A stretch of DNA of 64,000 nucleotides from Hyposmocoma kahamanoa (GCF_003589595.1 NW_020653900.1:2506013-2570012), one strand, 5' to 3'; counted from the first letter of the stretch, positions 10,229-22,633 are shown. Numbers and translations are program-made. The notes: generated by a model from the letters alone, not told the origin.

Positions 10229-11595
10229 CTAAAAACTTTCCTTTCTCAATAAACAGACTCACAAGGCCAATTTACTGACATCTAAGGATGTCGTGGCCAC
10301 GGTACAAGAACGTTAACAAGAGACAAATTAGGTTCGACTGCTGTTGAAAACTGATTATAATAATAAATTACTAGCTATTCATACGACTTAACATTTACAC
10401 AAACTATTACTAAAGTTATCTTTAACATCTAAGTGTCACGTCGATGTAGAGTGCCTCTGAAGTCAGTATCTTGTAGCCTAGTTTTGAGTCATTCGTCTTG
10501 CAGAGTTGAATTTTCAATGCTCACTTGAACAATTTTCTTACATAATCATGTTATTACTAAATCCCGCCCGTAAGGACGGTAAGTCCGTAATTTTTTTTAA
10601 ATTATATTTATTCCAGAATACGCAAATTGTACACTTGGCATAAATAAATAAGAATTAATATCCACTAACTATATTTAAAACATGCTTTCGACTAATTGAA
10701 AATAATTAAAATTACAAGTATGTTTATCAATAAAACGAGATAATTATCAAGCAATATAAGGAGCCATTTTAATTTATTTTTGAAATCATAATCCAACTAT
10801 AATTATCTCAGTGCGATAATAATTCTTTGGTAATTGCTATGAAAAAATAACGTTCAAATACCAAACTAAATTATCGCCGCTACTATAAAGTACCTCGTAA
10901 AAATATATATTTTTTTGCAAACCTCGGTCTGACAATAAATTAAAAAATATATTATTCTAGTTAATTGTTCCTTTGATGTGCAGATATTAATTATAATTTA
11001 TTGCCGGAATATTGTTTGTTGATCGCTGGTCGAGACGCGCAATTTTTTACGAGCTATCTCTCGGTGATTAAGATATAAACATATTCTTGGGAAATGGCTG
11101 CCCGTGGCGTCTGACTTCCGTTTGATGATTCTGAAATTAAAATTTTAAAAAGTTTTTTATTTATACTTTAAAATTTTTACTTTGCAGTTGATGGTCAATG
11201 CTTTATAAACGAATGCGCATTGATAAGATGGGCTTTTGAGTGTGAGAGACTTGGAAAGTAAACAATGGTGGCCGGTCTCTGTGAATTTGTCGCGTGACAA
11301 TTAAAGTCTGTTTTGACCTGATTCATCTTTTGTACTTTCGAGCTAATCATTGTGAAAAGTGAATTAATTGTAATCAAATGACGTTATTATTTTACCACGG
11401 GCTTAATGGATTGATAACGAAAAGTGAATAGGCCAATTATCTACTTGATATCCTTATTCCTGACAAAATATCATAATCAGTTACAAGGATGTTTCCCTCA
11501 ACGTCTCCGTTTACGGCTATACTCTGATATATTTATATATTTTTTTGTCAAAGTCCTCCACTATTTTTTTGTTATAATTGATACAAAGATAGAAT
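10229..11595. other. Unassigned AT-rich stretch
   Basis: No gene or repeat shared elsewhere in the window was seen over about 1.4 kb. Confidence 0.4.
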
Positions 11596-11599
11596 AAAT

Positions 11600-11775
11600 T
11601 CAAAGAAAAACTCCTTTAATCCTACTGGATTTGAACCAGGGACATTTTCGCCTAATACGGGCTATCGCTCTCCCAACTGAGCTACGGAACGAGTCAGCAG
11701 ATCTTACCAATTTCTCTATGTCCTTGATACAGATCTTTGTAGCGCCTGTGAGAGAACTTTTTCATCACTCAGGCA
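11600..11775 (-). repeat. SINE-4, tRNA-like copy
   Basis: Minus-strand A box (complement of CCAACTGAGCTA) and a degenerate B box (complement of GGATTTGAACC) are followed upstream by leader traces TTTCTCTATGTCCTTG. Confidence 0.8.
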
Positions 11776-12191
11776 GGTAACATAGTGTAATAAGACAAGT
11801 ATGGTTACTCCAAACAAACGTAGCAGTTAAGCTAGTATGTGTGCACGTAGCCGCGTGTCGTATGTGAACGCACACATTCGCATAATAATGGAAGTCACCT
11901 GAGACGACCAGCGCTATGCAATACGAAATTCATGAATGACACTAATGTGTGCGTCCATACCATGGAGCAATAACTCGAGATACCTCCTAAACTCCACAGT
12001 ACAGATCGTAACTCTGAAAAAAGTATCGAAGTTTACACATCACAGATTGACTACTGACCTCAGAATCCTCGCCACATAACTGTAACCATTGTTGCAGTAT
12101 TGTATTAGTCACTATTTATATTTTGTATGTGTAAAGGTTGACAGCGCACTTTCTTGTTGAACTCGCTATGCGATCATCTTATATGTGTACT

Positions 12192-12488
12192 TAATAATAT
12201 CAAGTGATGGGACGAACAAGTCGTACGCCTGTTGGTAAGCTACATGCCTGTCCGTAACAGTTACAGTGCCACTCATAGCTTTAAATTGCAAAGATCTGAA
12301 GGGCACTACCACTGCGCCCGTCACATTGAGACATAAGTTGATAAGTCCCATGTGCCTGTAATTTCACCAGCACCCTTACCCTTCAAAACCGGAACTTAAT
12401 AATACTGACATTACTGCTTGGCGGCAGAAATAGGTAAGGTGGCAGTACTAACCTGGACGAACTCTTACACAAGGAGCTCTACTGATAC
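12192..12488 (-). repeat. Repeat A, full length
   Basis: Both ends are present, from AATATCAAGTGATGGGACG to AAGGAGCTCTACTGATAC. On the minus strand an open frame of 61 codons includes DRHVAYQQAYDLFVPSLD, which is also seen in other copies. Confidence 0.9.
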
Positions 12489-12507
12489 ACACATATAATT
12501 ACGTTAA

Positions 12508-13030
12508 ATATATTATCATCATCAGCTTACACGTATCTACTGCTGGACATAAGCCTCCCCTAGAGCACGCCAAATTTCCCGGTCTTGTGCCGCCCGCATC
12601 CAGCTACCACCTTCCTCAGGTTTTCCGTCCATCTTACCGCAGGGCGTTCCACACTACGTTTTCCTTGACTTGGTCGCCATTCCAGAACAAGTCTACTCCA
12701 TCGGCGATCAACCCTCCTGCAGACATGCCCGACCCACTGCCACTTAAGCTTACTAATTTTGCGGACTATGTCGGTCACTTTAATTTTCTGACGTATGACC
12801 TCGTTAGGGATTCGGCCCTTCAGAGAAACCCCAAACACATCTCGTTCCATCGCACGCTGAGCGAACTTGAATTTCCACAACACGAGACCTGTTGTTAATG
12901 TCCACGTCTCGGTTGCGTAGGACATAACTGGTAGAACGCACTGGTTAAATGCCTTAGTTTTTAGGCTTTGTGGTATCGACGAGCTGAAGATGTAGCTAAG
13001 CTTCCCAAGGAAGCTTCCTAAATATTTTAT
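12508..13030 (-). pseudogene. RTE-type non-LTR retrotransposon, C-terminal end of ORF2
   Basis: The minus strand encodes the characteristic C-terminal segment of RTE-clade polyproteins. It shows TETWTLTTGLV, the run AQRAMERDVFGVSLKGRI, SKLKWQWVGHVCRR, and WRPSQGKRSVERPAVRW. Further upstream, 12890-12990 continues with a KAFNQCVLPVMSYATE-like segment. The 3' end finishes in a short ATCATCATC tail near 12500, as such elements do. Reverse transcriptase and endonuclease domains are missing by 5' truncation. The last part is degraded (frame loss after the residues KTGKFG). It lies directly next to a repeat A copy and has no host function. Confidence 0.88.
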
Positions 13031-13609
13031 GTGTTTATAATACTCATGTGAGTGGTGTCTTTTTTTTATTTTCTATATACATGCTAAGTTTATTATTTTT
13101 CTCCTTCCTTTTTAGTTGCAGTGTTGCCCACTTATGACCTGTGTTCTCACTGCCTTGGATTGGCTGGAAGAGATCTCTTTTAGAGATAAGTCCACGTTTG
13201 CTCACCTTTTCTATAATTATTTTTTCTGATATGTTTTTGGTGCAATAAAGAATACATTTATATGTAAAACTTTTCATTTGTTTGTTTTTTTTATGTATAT
13301 GGCAAATAAATGGAATTTTGAATTCAAATTTGTTGACTCGCCTCTTTTGGCGTCAGGAATGAATTATTTCTTTTCTTCTGTAACAGAAACAAAATAAAGC
13401 AAATATATAATATTTGTTTCTGTGTAATAACAATAATAAATATCTTTCCCGACCGACTGCGCCATTGCCGGGGAATGCCGCTTCTCCCATCCAAAAATTC
13501 AAAATTAATCTTTTAGGCCATGAGAAAGGCGACAGCCTAAAATAGCTAACCAAAATAAAATATCACATTGTTTATGTTACACTGTTTATGTGGAAAACTC
13601 GTTTTCTAT
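13031..13609. other. Unassigned stretch
   Basis: No gene or repeat shared elsewhere in the window was recognised. Confidence 0.35.
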
Positions 13610-13690
13610 AACAGGTCCTACCGGAATTGAATATGGGACCTCCTCATCCAAAACTTATAGTAATCACCACCGAGCCACCGAGCTCGTTTA
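13610..13690 (-). repeat. SINE-5 tRNA-like fragment
   Basis: The minus strand reads GAGCTCGGTGGCTCGGTGG with a B box relic near GGTCCCATATTCAATTCC. The closest in-window match is 35822-35985. Confidence 0.6.
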
Positions 13691-13911
13691 CTATTTCTAG
13701 TGGAAACAACATTCGTGACTAACAGCAATTACGCACCAGCCATTGCTGAAAATACCATCCGATCGTTTCGTTGAAACGCGAAATATAGACTCCGAACATT
13801 TTCCGCTAAATTACCATTACGAATTCCACAATTCGCGTTGCAGAAAAAGTGTAATAAATAGCCTATTACTCGTAATTCATAAATGTGAAATTATATTTAC
13901 AGGCACTGGTT

Positions 13912-14015
13912 ATGTATAGGAAATGAAACAATTTATTCAGATCTAAATAGCGAATATTTGTTTTTTCTTTTTCAAACAAAGAACAAACCTACGTTTCGGC
14001 CCGGGCCCTTTATAT
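13912..14015 (+). repeat. Rep-C fragment
   Basis: It shares TAGGAAATGAAACA, TTTGTTTTTT and CTACGTTTCGGCCC with the LTR-like units at 53385-54060. Confidence 0.65.
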
Positions 14016-14136
14016 ATTTATATTTAGAGGATGAAAAAAAATAAAGGAAAGGAGCTGCCCTATCTACGGAATAAACGTGCTTATCTAAACCAAAATTGTA
14101 CTACGCAAATGGCCGATTTCTTTAGTGTTGTAGCAT

Positions 14137-14288
14137 AATCACTTCGATCCGACTGGTCTCGAACCAACGCCTGTCGTCTCAACGTGGTTACGTAGCAGGA
14201 CCGAAGGTTTTTTCTGTATGTTCGAGTTTTGTATTTTTAATAAACGTAAAAAGATTTTGAATCTGAAAAAATTGTCTCATTTGACACT
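14137..14288 (+). repeat. tRNA-SINE-like fragment shared with 7986-8120
   Basis: The common text includes CGCCTGTCGTCTCAACGTGG and CTCATTTGACACTAA. It abuts repeat A exactly as the copy at 8 kb does. Confidence 0.55.
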
Positions 14289-14440
14289 AACTGAAGGGTT
14301 GACCAAGTTATGCACTTGGTGGTAAGCGACACGCCTGTAAAGTTACAGTGTCACTCAGAGCTTTAAATGGAAAAGATTTGAGGGTCACCATGAGAATAAA
14401 GTTTACAAGTCCCATGTGTTTGTAGTTTTACTAGCACTAA
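14289..14440 (-). repeat. Repeat A, 3' half
   Basis: It shares the variant GGTCACCATGAGAATAAAG with the 8.1-kb copy, so the two come from one sub-lineage. Confidence 0.8.
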
Positions 14441-16077
14441 AAATTAAAACTAAAAAATTACCGCTATACCTTTAATTTACTCAAACCTTACAAATCTAGA
14501 TCCCAATTGTAATTTTCGTGATGCAAGAATGTATATTATATTCCTTGATCGTACGCATCAGGAAGAACGAAAAAGAAAATGAACTCATTTTTCGTAAGAC
14601 GTAGATATTTCTATCAAAAGCCATTATTTTAGGATCTAAACCTCATATCTAAAGGACTATAATATTGTAAAGAATTATCTGAAACGTTCCCAATAGGACC
14701 CCGCGTATTCTAAGAGAAACGAAAGAAAATGACATCAAAAAGCATTACACCGTCTCCATAGAGATTGTTGACAGTGATCTCAAATAAATTGATACAAACA
14801 GAATCCCGCTTAATCACACAAATGAAAAAAGATCAATTGAAATAACGAGCAGGATTACAAACAATCCAATTAAGGGTCGACATTGACAACTAAATCCTAT
14901 TAAGTGGGCCAAACGGTCGTTAATTGGCCGCCATTACACAATGCTCATGGATTGTCATCGCAGCACAAAATGGCCGACGCGCGGGAAATTAATACGGGGT
15001 ACAGGGTTAAATCCAGAGTTTTTAAAATATTTTATTGAAATTACGATGATAACTAAAATATGTTTATAGAATATTACAGTTCTTGATCATCAAGGAATAC
15101 AAAAATACTCTAAATACGTGAATCATCTGATTCTTTACAAACCCACCTTTTTGTAAAAGCCTTTACAAAAGGTCTTTATAAAGATAGATTCGTATCGTCA
15201 TATTCATATAGAAATAATGATGAGGAAATTGTAGGGATTGCTTTTTGTAAGTATTGAGATATTTCTTGACGTCATTTATCATTTACAATATTTGTTTTAA
15301 AATATCAATGTAGAAACAATCTTAAAGAGCAGAACGGCACACTCTCATGTACTTTGTCATCCAACTATGCTAAAGCTATATACCTCTTGTGTAAAGTTCT
15401 TCTATGAAACTCTATAGTTTTAAACCTCATATATGGCAAATTTTGAATATCAACAGAAATCTTTTTATGGAAGCGTAAATATTAGCTCTTAAATTTATTT
15501 GTGGCTTTGTAAATTTGACTGTCAAGGTACTGGTTCATTTTTATTCCCTATATTATTTTTGTCAATATTTTTCTGCTTGCCCACACATGTTCGAGGATGA
15601 AAAGAGTCTGAAAATCTTCAGTTAGGAAACGATGATACGAGATAATATTTTTTTGGCCACAGTCCTAACTATGTCCCTGTACCAAAATGGATATTATATC
15701 TTCATTAGCGCAAGCGCAAGCAGTGCATTGATGTGTCGACCATTTGGATTGTTGCACTTGCGCTCTTCATCACTGCGTTCCTTCACAGCTTTGCCTTTTT
15801 GTTTGTCTATCGCGATTGTTAAGTTCATATTAAGGGCTTGACGGAAGTTCGTTCCGTACAATTAGAACATGTCTGTATACACTATATGCGTATATAGAAA
15901 TCGTTTTGGTAACAAAAAAAATAGACAGCAAATTTAGCATAAACAATAGTAATAATAATACACGGAAAACTATACCCCTGTACCCGGCCTACTGTGCTAT
16001 TGCCGTAGAGTACCGCCTCTCCTAAAATAGACAATCTCCTATAGTATAAACTTTACAGATAGAGTTTAGTGGTATAT
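14441..16077. other. Unassigned stretch
   Basis: I recognise no gene. Short CGCAAGCGCAAGC text near 15708 has an inverted partner near 15755, but no element could be delimited. Confidence 0.35.
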
Positions 16078-16240
16078 TAAAACTTTTCGAGCCTGTTCCA
16101 AAGCTAAAGCGTCTAATTGACCATACTGCCAGATCTTAGATTGTAATTTTTCTTCAATTGTTGAATTTCGCGGGAAGTCGTTATATACTTTACGGTAGCC
16201 ATTTTGAAACACGATAGAGTTGAGTATCAAACAATAGTGG
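16078..16240 (-). repeat. Rep-G, copy 1
   Basis: The minus strand matches 39430-39560 over about 120 bases, including TTTCAAAATGGCTACCG and ATCTGGCAGTATGG. It lies in a 90-codon open frame (16338 to 16066) reading EEKLQSKIWQYGQLDAL. The protein was not recognised. Confidence 0.5.
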
Positions 16241-16930
16241 TGGAAGATAAAAAGGTCTGTAGCAAAAACAAAATGGCGGAATGTTTCACAGAGTTGATGT
16301 TCTGCTACATCCTGCTGTATTAAAAAAGACTTATGCACACACTTTAGTTCGAAGATAACTTCTCAAAGATCGCGAAGGCATATGAAACTTATATATTATA
16401 ACCACCATTGAAGACTTTAATCAAATAATTCAAAAAAATAGCTACTAAAGAAGTTTGTTTGGGGAGGAAAGTATTTAAATATAGAATTTAAAACAAGGAA
16501 GAAATTATCGAAGATTAGAACTTCATGGATTTATTCCGAAGACGAAAATCCATTAAAAAGTACTCCTCAGCAAATAAGAATCGATATTATATTAGTCGCA
16601 TATTTAATTTAGTAATTTAATATGTAACAAACTTAAATAATTTTAAGGTAAATAATTAGGCAACTGTTTGTAAATAAGGGTCAAATTAAAATCCAAAATA
16701 ATTCCAAGGTTAAAGTTCTAAAAGGAAATTAAAACATTAACATATTAATTAAACTGCATTAAGTTGCACAGAACAATGTTTAATTACAATGATAACTAGA
16801 TATTTACAATTATTTTAGGGGAAAATAACATGTTCAGGCTATAAGAAACTGTACGGCCTAAAAACCGCTTCCTGTGAGACTCCATGCCCATAAATTTTTT
16901 GGACTAGTATGTTAGAATATTTTTTTTTGT
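16241..16930. other. Unassigned AT-rich stretch
   Basis: No gene or shared repeat was seen. Confidence 0.35.
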
Positions 16931-17040
16931 GATACCGTGATGGTACTAACAATTCGTGTGCCTGGTTGTAAGCGAAACGCCTGTGGCAGTATTTCCATAG
17001 ACGAACTCTTTCACAAGGACCTCTACTGCTACAACACATA
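16931..17040 (-). repeat. Repeat A with large internal deletion
   Basis: The 3' end (to GAAACGCCTG) joins directly to GGCAGTATTTCC and the terminus GGACCTCTACTGCTAC, removing about 190 bases. Confidence 0.8.
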
Positions 17041-17140
17041 ATAGATATGCATTTTGCTTTACAAATTTTATCAATCACAACATCGAGAGATTGTCAAAAA
17101 AAGTACGTAGCGTGTATACGAGACATAGTGGAAATTAAAA

Positions 17141-17345
17141 ACTGCCTCCGTGGTCGAGTGGCTAGCACACCGGCTTTCATGGTGTCGCCATCTCTGAGGT
17201 CCCGGGATCGATCCCTGGCCAGGTCAGTGTTTTCTTTTCTATATTGTCCCGGGTCTGAGTGTTTTTGGTACCGTCGTTGTTTCGGATTTTCATAACACAA
17301 GTGCTTTAGCTACTTACTTTGGTATCATAGCAATGTATGTGATAT
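17141..17345 (+). repeat. SINE-2, tRNA-like copy
   Basis: A box-like TGGTCGAGTGGC and B box GGATCGATCCC are followed by the family body GTCCCGGGTCTGAGTG and ATAACACAAGTGCTTTAGC. Confidence 0.9.
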
Positions 17346-17559
17346 TGTCTATTTGTTTTAAAAAGATAAGGGTTGTATGTATAATCACAATCTTACTAAT
17401 TGAATTACCAATAAAAGAAAAAAACTGTATTTCTTTTTAGTGTCTCGTTATTTATTCTTTTGAGCTTATTAATGTTGTATTGTGCGGAAAAACTTAACAA
17501 CTAATGAATATTATAATTAGCTTTTTGATTAACTATTTTGAGAGGATAAATTGAAACAT

Positions 17560-17710
17560 GTTTCCCAAACGTGGGAAAGGAAGGCCAAAGAAAAGATGGG
17601 TGGATTGTGTGAAAGATGATACGGATAAGAAAGGGAAGAACGGAAGTTGTGCCGACCCCACCTAGCATGGGATGAGGACAGGAAAAAGAAGAAGAAGAAG
17701 AAATTGAAAC
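17560..17710 (+). pseudogene. Non-LTR retrotransposon 3' end (RTE-like), short fragment
   Basis: The plus strand encodes KGRPKKRWVDCVKDD and, after a damaged stretch, CADPT, the usual C-terminal ending of insect RTE-like polyproteins. It is followed by a purine-rich AAGAAGAAGAAG tail. Nothing upstream of this segment remains. Confidence 0.75.
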
Positions 17711-17767
17711 ATGTTAAGTCATGAAACCAATTCACAGATAAGTATGTGTGTAAAAAATAGGCATAAG

Positions 17768-17951
17768 TGGTGAAGTTACAGGAACATAGGACTCTTCAAC
17801 TTATGTCTCATGGTGACGGGCGCAGTGCAGTGCTCCTAAGAGCTTTGCGATTTAAGGCTCTGAGTGGCACTGCAACTGCTATACATAGGCGTGTTGTTTA
17901 TCATCAAGCGCACCACTTATTCGTCCCGTCACTTAGTATTTTAAAAAAATA
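17768..17951 (+). repeat. Repeat A, 3' half
   Basis: It runs from GTGAAGTTACAGGAACATAG to CGTCCCGTCACTTAGTATTT and an A-rich tail. Confidence 0.88.
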
Positions 17952-17990
17952 CTCCAAACCTTGCTGGTAACTTCAGAGCGGTAGGTATAC

Positions 17991-18508
17991 GGCATCGTGT
18001 ATATAACCAGAAATAAAGACGAAATAAGGGCTATCTATATCCATCCCTGGCAACTCGTCTGGCAAATGGGCCGTATATCACTTTTAAATATCAACTCTCG
18101 TTTGCGCTGAAATCACAAATTAGAAAACTGAAATAGTACAGCGCCAACAACTAACCTGTGTGTACGTATTCCAAAAATACTCTGTATTTATTGTAATAAA
18201 GATAATAAATATCTCTAACAATGGGGGTTATTCCATTCGGTGGTCTGGGAAAAACATCTAATTACAAAACAAACGGAATCACATTTCGTCGGTAATTAAA
18301 TATATGTAATTTTGCAGTTTTCGTCCATTATAGCAAAGTTCAAGTTAAACTGGTCGAAATGAAGTGAAACAATTGACGACACCCGTCAATTGTTTCGAAT
18401 TCGGGCTGGCCAATCGAAGCGCAGTTGTCACAGTAAAGATTTGGCAGAATAGTTTTCAAACAAATTAAATGACATTTCGTCTCTATTTGTGGTTATATTC
18501 TCGACGGT
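17991..18508 (-). mobile_element. Rep-B TIR element, complete copy
   Basis: Inverted ends share TATAACCAGAAATAAAGACG on the left and the complement TCTATTTGTGGTTATATTC on the right. Internal text GTCAATTGTTTCGAATTCGG is shared with 49820-50244. It is about 518 bp and non-coding. The target duplication is not clear. Confidence 0.75.
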
Positions 18509-18779
18509 ATAAGGTAACTATACTAATTGCTATATTCGTTGGTATTGCCATCGTACAACCCTGACAACATCGACAAATGTCAAAAAGGTGAAAGCAATGC
18601 ATACATGTATAATTAAATGAGTGTTTTAACAACGTTGGGGTAGATCGGAAGCGGGACAATGCCCACATTATGCAGCTGAATGCGTTTCAATATCAAATCG
18701 ACGCATCAGCTAATGACATTGTTAATTTAATGCCTGAGTATTATAAACTTACTGATTTGACAAAAAAGGAATACCCGTT
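18509..18779. other. Unassigned stretch
   Basis: No gene or shared repeat was seen between Rep-B and a SINE-3 fragment. Confidence 0.35.
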
Positions 18780-18860
18780 ATACTGCTGGGCTCAGATCTC
18801 CTTTCCGGCGAGAATTTTAGGCCATAGTCCGCCAACCTGACCCAATGCTTGAATTTTAGT
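18780..18860 (-). repeat. SINE-3, 3' fragment
   Basis: It matches 50520-50580 through TACTGCTGGGCTCAGATCTC and TTAGGCCATAGTCCGCCA. Confidence 0.75.
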
Positions 18861-18867
18861 AGCAGTA

Positions 18868-19219
18868 GGGCTTCTTGTGAAAGAGTTCGTCCAGGGAAGT
18901 ACAGACACCTTACCAATTTATGCCGCCAAGCAGTAATGTGCATTATGTGTTCAGTTTTGGAAGGGTTAGTGCCCAGTTACCACACCTTCATGTACATTAT
19001 TATTATATTATTATGAAATTCGGGTCGAATAAATGCACCATAAGGGTGCTGGTGAAATTACAGGCACATGGGACTTGTCAACTTATGTCTCAGGACGACG
19101 ATCGCAATGACAGTGTCCCTCAGATGTTTGCGATTTAAAGCTCTGAATGGCACTGCAACTGTTATGGACAGGCGTGTCGCTCATCATCAGGCCCACGGCT
19201 TATTCGCCCCGTCACTTGG
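18868..19219 (+). repeat. Repeat A, full length with a 65-bp insertion
   Basis: Both halves are in order; a non-family segment (about 18975-19040, AT-rich) interrupts it before GGGTGCTGGTGAAATTAC. Confidence 0.88.
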
Positions 19220-19221
19220 TC

Positions 19222-19715
19222 AAAGTCAAAGAATCATTTATTCCTTAGGTAAAATTAAAATGTACACTTGAAAACGTCACTTTTTAAGCTACTGCTCGCT
19301 CACTACGCTGACTTCTTTTAATAATAATAACGCTCACACTCAACATAGCCCCGCACTAGGGAAACCCTGTGTCGCGGGTGCCATGGACACACACATAGAC
19401 AACCACAAATTACACCCAAACTCACGAGAGAAATAAATGTAGGCCATACAAATATTTCTCCCAGCCCGGGAATCGAACCTGGGACCTCTGCGTGGCAGTC
19501 CGGCATGGTAACCGTTCGGCCACGGAGGCAGTTAACTAACTTCCCTGAAAAGAACGAGCAAGAAATTCTGGAGATTGCTCTTTTCAAATAAACTTAAATG
19601 CTATGGAATACACTTTGAATCAAATTTGTGTGGAATCTGGAGCCATCTTTACCTAACACGTAGTCTTCAATTTTGTAATATGACTTTTCAATTGAAATAT
19701 CAGTGCCTCCAGTGA
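19222..19715. repeat. Rep-D, copy 1, split by SINE-1
   Basis: Text before the SINE (AAGCTACTGCTCGCTCACTA) and after it (AGAACGAGCAAGAAATTC, then AATGCTATGGAATACAC) is continuous at 20578-20835. Confidence 0.75.
19321..19533 (-). repeat. SINE-1, full tRNA-like copy
   Basis: On the minus strand it has the head GCCTCCGTGGCCGAACGG, B box GGTTCGATTCC, and body to an ATT-repeat tail. It is inserted in Rep-D; GGAAGTTAG and AGAAGTCAG flank it, an imperfect target duplication. Confidence 0.9.
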
Positions 19716-20381
19716 CTCAAAAAATACATGCGCGTTTTAAATAATAACTGCAGATATATTTTTAAATAAAGAAACTTTTCATATTGATCCACAATGACGG
19801 GCAAAAAGCAGGACTAAAAGCGACTATTACATTATTCCACAGTGTCCATAAAGGTATATCCATTTGTTCCACTGGACACGATTGGTCATACCCGCGACTA
19901 TACCGTGTTGCAATTGGTTAATAGATCACAAAAGAAAACTTGTCATTTTATTCCTTTACCGATTTGCATATTTTATCAATGTGGTTAGTATCATAAGTAT
20001 TTTTATAACCACGCAACAGTTAAGGAAATAAGTCGTTTTATGTCTTAAAGTTTGCTAATATGAGTTGTGTTATTACCGTTAAGCACTCATAAACAAGGAC
20101 ACAACTCGAAAAAAAATTAAAAAATATAGAAAATATGACTGAATTTTTTACCAATACCCATCAAACGAAAGCTTAGACGTATACCTGAAGCTAGAAATCA
20201 TAAAAAGTACTAATAATAAATGCGAACAACCAATAATCAATAAAAGTATGGCTTTTTACCTCTCCTGAAAAGTGTCGATTTTGAGTTATTCCCTTTTTCA
20301 ATGGAGGCACTGATATGTTTAATGTAGTTTTCAAACTTAGGAAATACAGTATCGTAAAAAAAGCTAATTGAGGACTTTTTC

Positions 20382-20575
20382 CGAGGGTTGTCAACCTTCT
20401 TCGACGTGCAGATTCATCACGATGTTTTCCTTCTCCGAAAAGCTCATGATAAATTTTAAATTAAATTTTGCACATAAATTCCGAGAAACTCAGAGATGCG
20501 AGCCCGGATGCGAACCCACGGCCTCTGCTTGAGAGGTGGTAGGTCAAAACATAGGCTACCACGGCCTTATAATAT
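20382..20575 (-). repeat. SINE-3, tRNA-like copy
   Basis: Minus-strand head GGCCGTGGTAGCCTATG and B box relic GTGGGTTCGCATCC are followed by TTTATGTGCAAAATTTAA and a region shared with 50580-50700. Confidence 0.8.
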
Positions 20576-20577
20576 CC

Positions 20578-20835
20578 AAATAAATTCAAATCAAATAATC
20601 ATTAATTCCATAGGTCATTTTTTAAGCTACTGTTCGTTCACTACGCTGACTTCCCCGAGAAGAACGAGCAAGGAACTGCAAGGGATTGCTCTTTCCAAAT
20701 AAACTTTAATGCTATGGAATACACTTTGAATCATAATTGTATGGAATCTGAGCTCTTGTTGTCTTTCTATACTTCTTTATCTAAAACACACTTTTCAATT
20801 TTGTAAAATGATTTTTCAATTAAAATACTTTTAAT
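20578..20835. repeat. Rep-D, copy 2 (uninterrupted)
   Basis: It gives the empty-site version of the 19.3-kb copy: CTGACTTCCCCGAGAAGAAC is intact here. Confidence 0.75.
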
Positions 20836-22489
20836 GTAAGTTTTATACTTAGGAAATGATAATCTTAATACATTCTCCGGAAACTTATCGTAAAAACGTA
20901 TACAGATCCCCATAAAAGAATCGTTCGTGGTACCATGAGTTTGGACTTAGTTCTAAGTTTAACATTATGGATATCTCCTTTTTTTATGTATATTTTTACG
21001 GGCATACAAAATTCATGTCATTCAGTCTCCTTAAACTTTTCTCTGAGAGAAACCCGAGAACCTATTCGGTACACAGAACGGACCGCTCGTTTTTGCAACA
21101 CAAATATGATTTGTATATCTGCCGCTGTATCTCACGTGAGAATCCCGTAGGACATTATACTATGGAAGTAACTAAAGTAAACTAGTCTAGCAGTAGCAAC
21201 ATCGATAAATTCACGTATTCTATGGACTGCGTATGCAGCACAGATTAATCTGCTAGCTAAGGAAGTTGTATGTGGAAACCATTGAAGTTTACTAACTAAG
21301 GTCAGTCCCAAAAAGAGCTTTATTAACAAAGTCTTATTAAATTCCGTAAATGTCCGTTAGTCTTTATGAAATTCTATAGATGAGTAGTAGAGGACCTTTC
21401 GTCCGTATTTTGGAATTTAGATGTTTTTACAAACATCTAAATAAATCCTACTGTTTCTTGTTTTATATTTATCATATTGTATTTTATATTAAGATATAAT
21501 AGAAATGCCTAAGAGCCTCATACTCTTTAAAACACTTTGTCCTGCTGCCGTTTAAGAAACTGCGGCGACTGTGACATTTTTTCAAAAATTTTGTTAAATG
21601 GCGTGATCAGCAAAAACGGCAGATCTGTCACTATCTTTATTTTTTCCTAGTGGATAAAGTATGAAATTACTGCAAGAAAAATAGTGGATATTTCTCAATT
21701 TAATTTTTTTTTAAATTACTATCGAGCACATTGACCTAGCACTTAGAAGTCTATACAACCTCAAATGACTTTGGTTGTTACCGCATAACAGTGAAATTGT
21801 AGAATTTGACTTTGCAAAAAATATATAGTAAAATTGAGGGCATTCCAAAAAATTTTCACGATAGAAAAAAACACAAACCTACCTCGAAATTTTACAAAAA
21901 AACCGCTGTTTTCAGTAGGTACTTTTCATAAACCAGTTATTTATTTTTATATAAACTGAACTAAACAGAACGCGTATAGTATACGAGATACATTTTTCAA
22001 ATGCCTTTAATTGCTTTAATAAAAAAATTAATTCTGAAATAAAGCCAGTGTCCATTCCGCTCGACGCGACCCAAGCAAAATGAACCGTATTAGTACGTGA
22101 AAATTTTGAATTCGGGCTGAGGTACATCGATTCGTAAGAAATTTCAAGCTAATAAAGATGCATAGTAACCATGGATAAAAATGAAAACTTTTTGTTAAAC
22201 ACACACTGGTCACTTTATTACCTAACATTCGGTTTTAGCTAAAACAGCCCATCAAAACGCGTTACGAAACGGTACTAAGTAAGCAGTTAGTTCTAGGTGT
22301 AAACTAAACTCAAATTTCACGCCCTGGAGGGTACACAGAAATAGATTATTACCTTGTCCAATTGTTAACCTGCATTGCAGGCAGGCGACACGAATTTCGG
22401 TAAAGTTGAAATTGGCCTTATAATGGATAATGAAACAATTTTTTTTAATGAAAAATCGCTTATACTCAAATGGAGTGTATTATAATAGT
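20836..22489. other. Unassigned stretch
   Basis: I recognise no gene. A small perfect hairpin (TTTAGATGT ... ACATCTAAA) lies at 21417-21442. Confidence 0.35.
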
Positions 22490-22620
22490 ATAGAGCTCCT
22501 TGTGACAGAGTTCGTCAATTGAAATACTGCCACCTTACTCATTTCTGCCGCCAAGCGGTAATGCGTTTCGGTGACATTACTGCGTTTCGATTTTGAAAGA
22601 TGATAGTGCTGGTGATTTTT
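22490..22620 (+). repeat. Repeat A, 5' part, head-to-head partner
   Basis: It runs from TAGAGCTCCTTGTGACAG to GATAGTGCTGGTGATTTTTT and is followed at once by an opposite-strand copy. Confidence 0.85.
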
Positions 22621-22633
22621 TATTTCTTTTATA

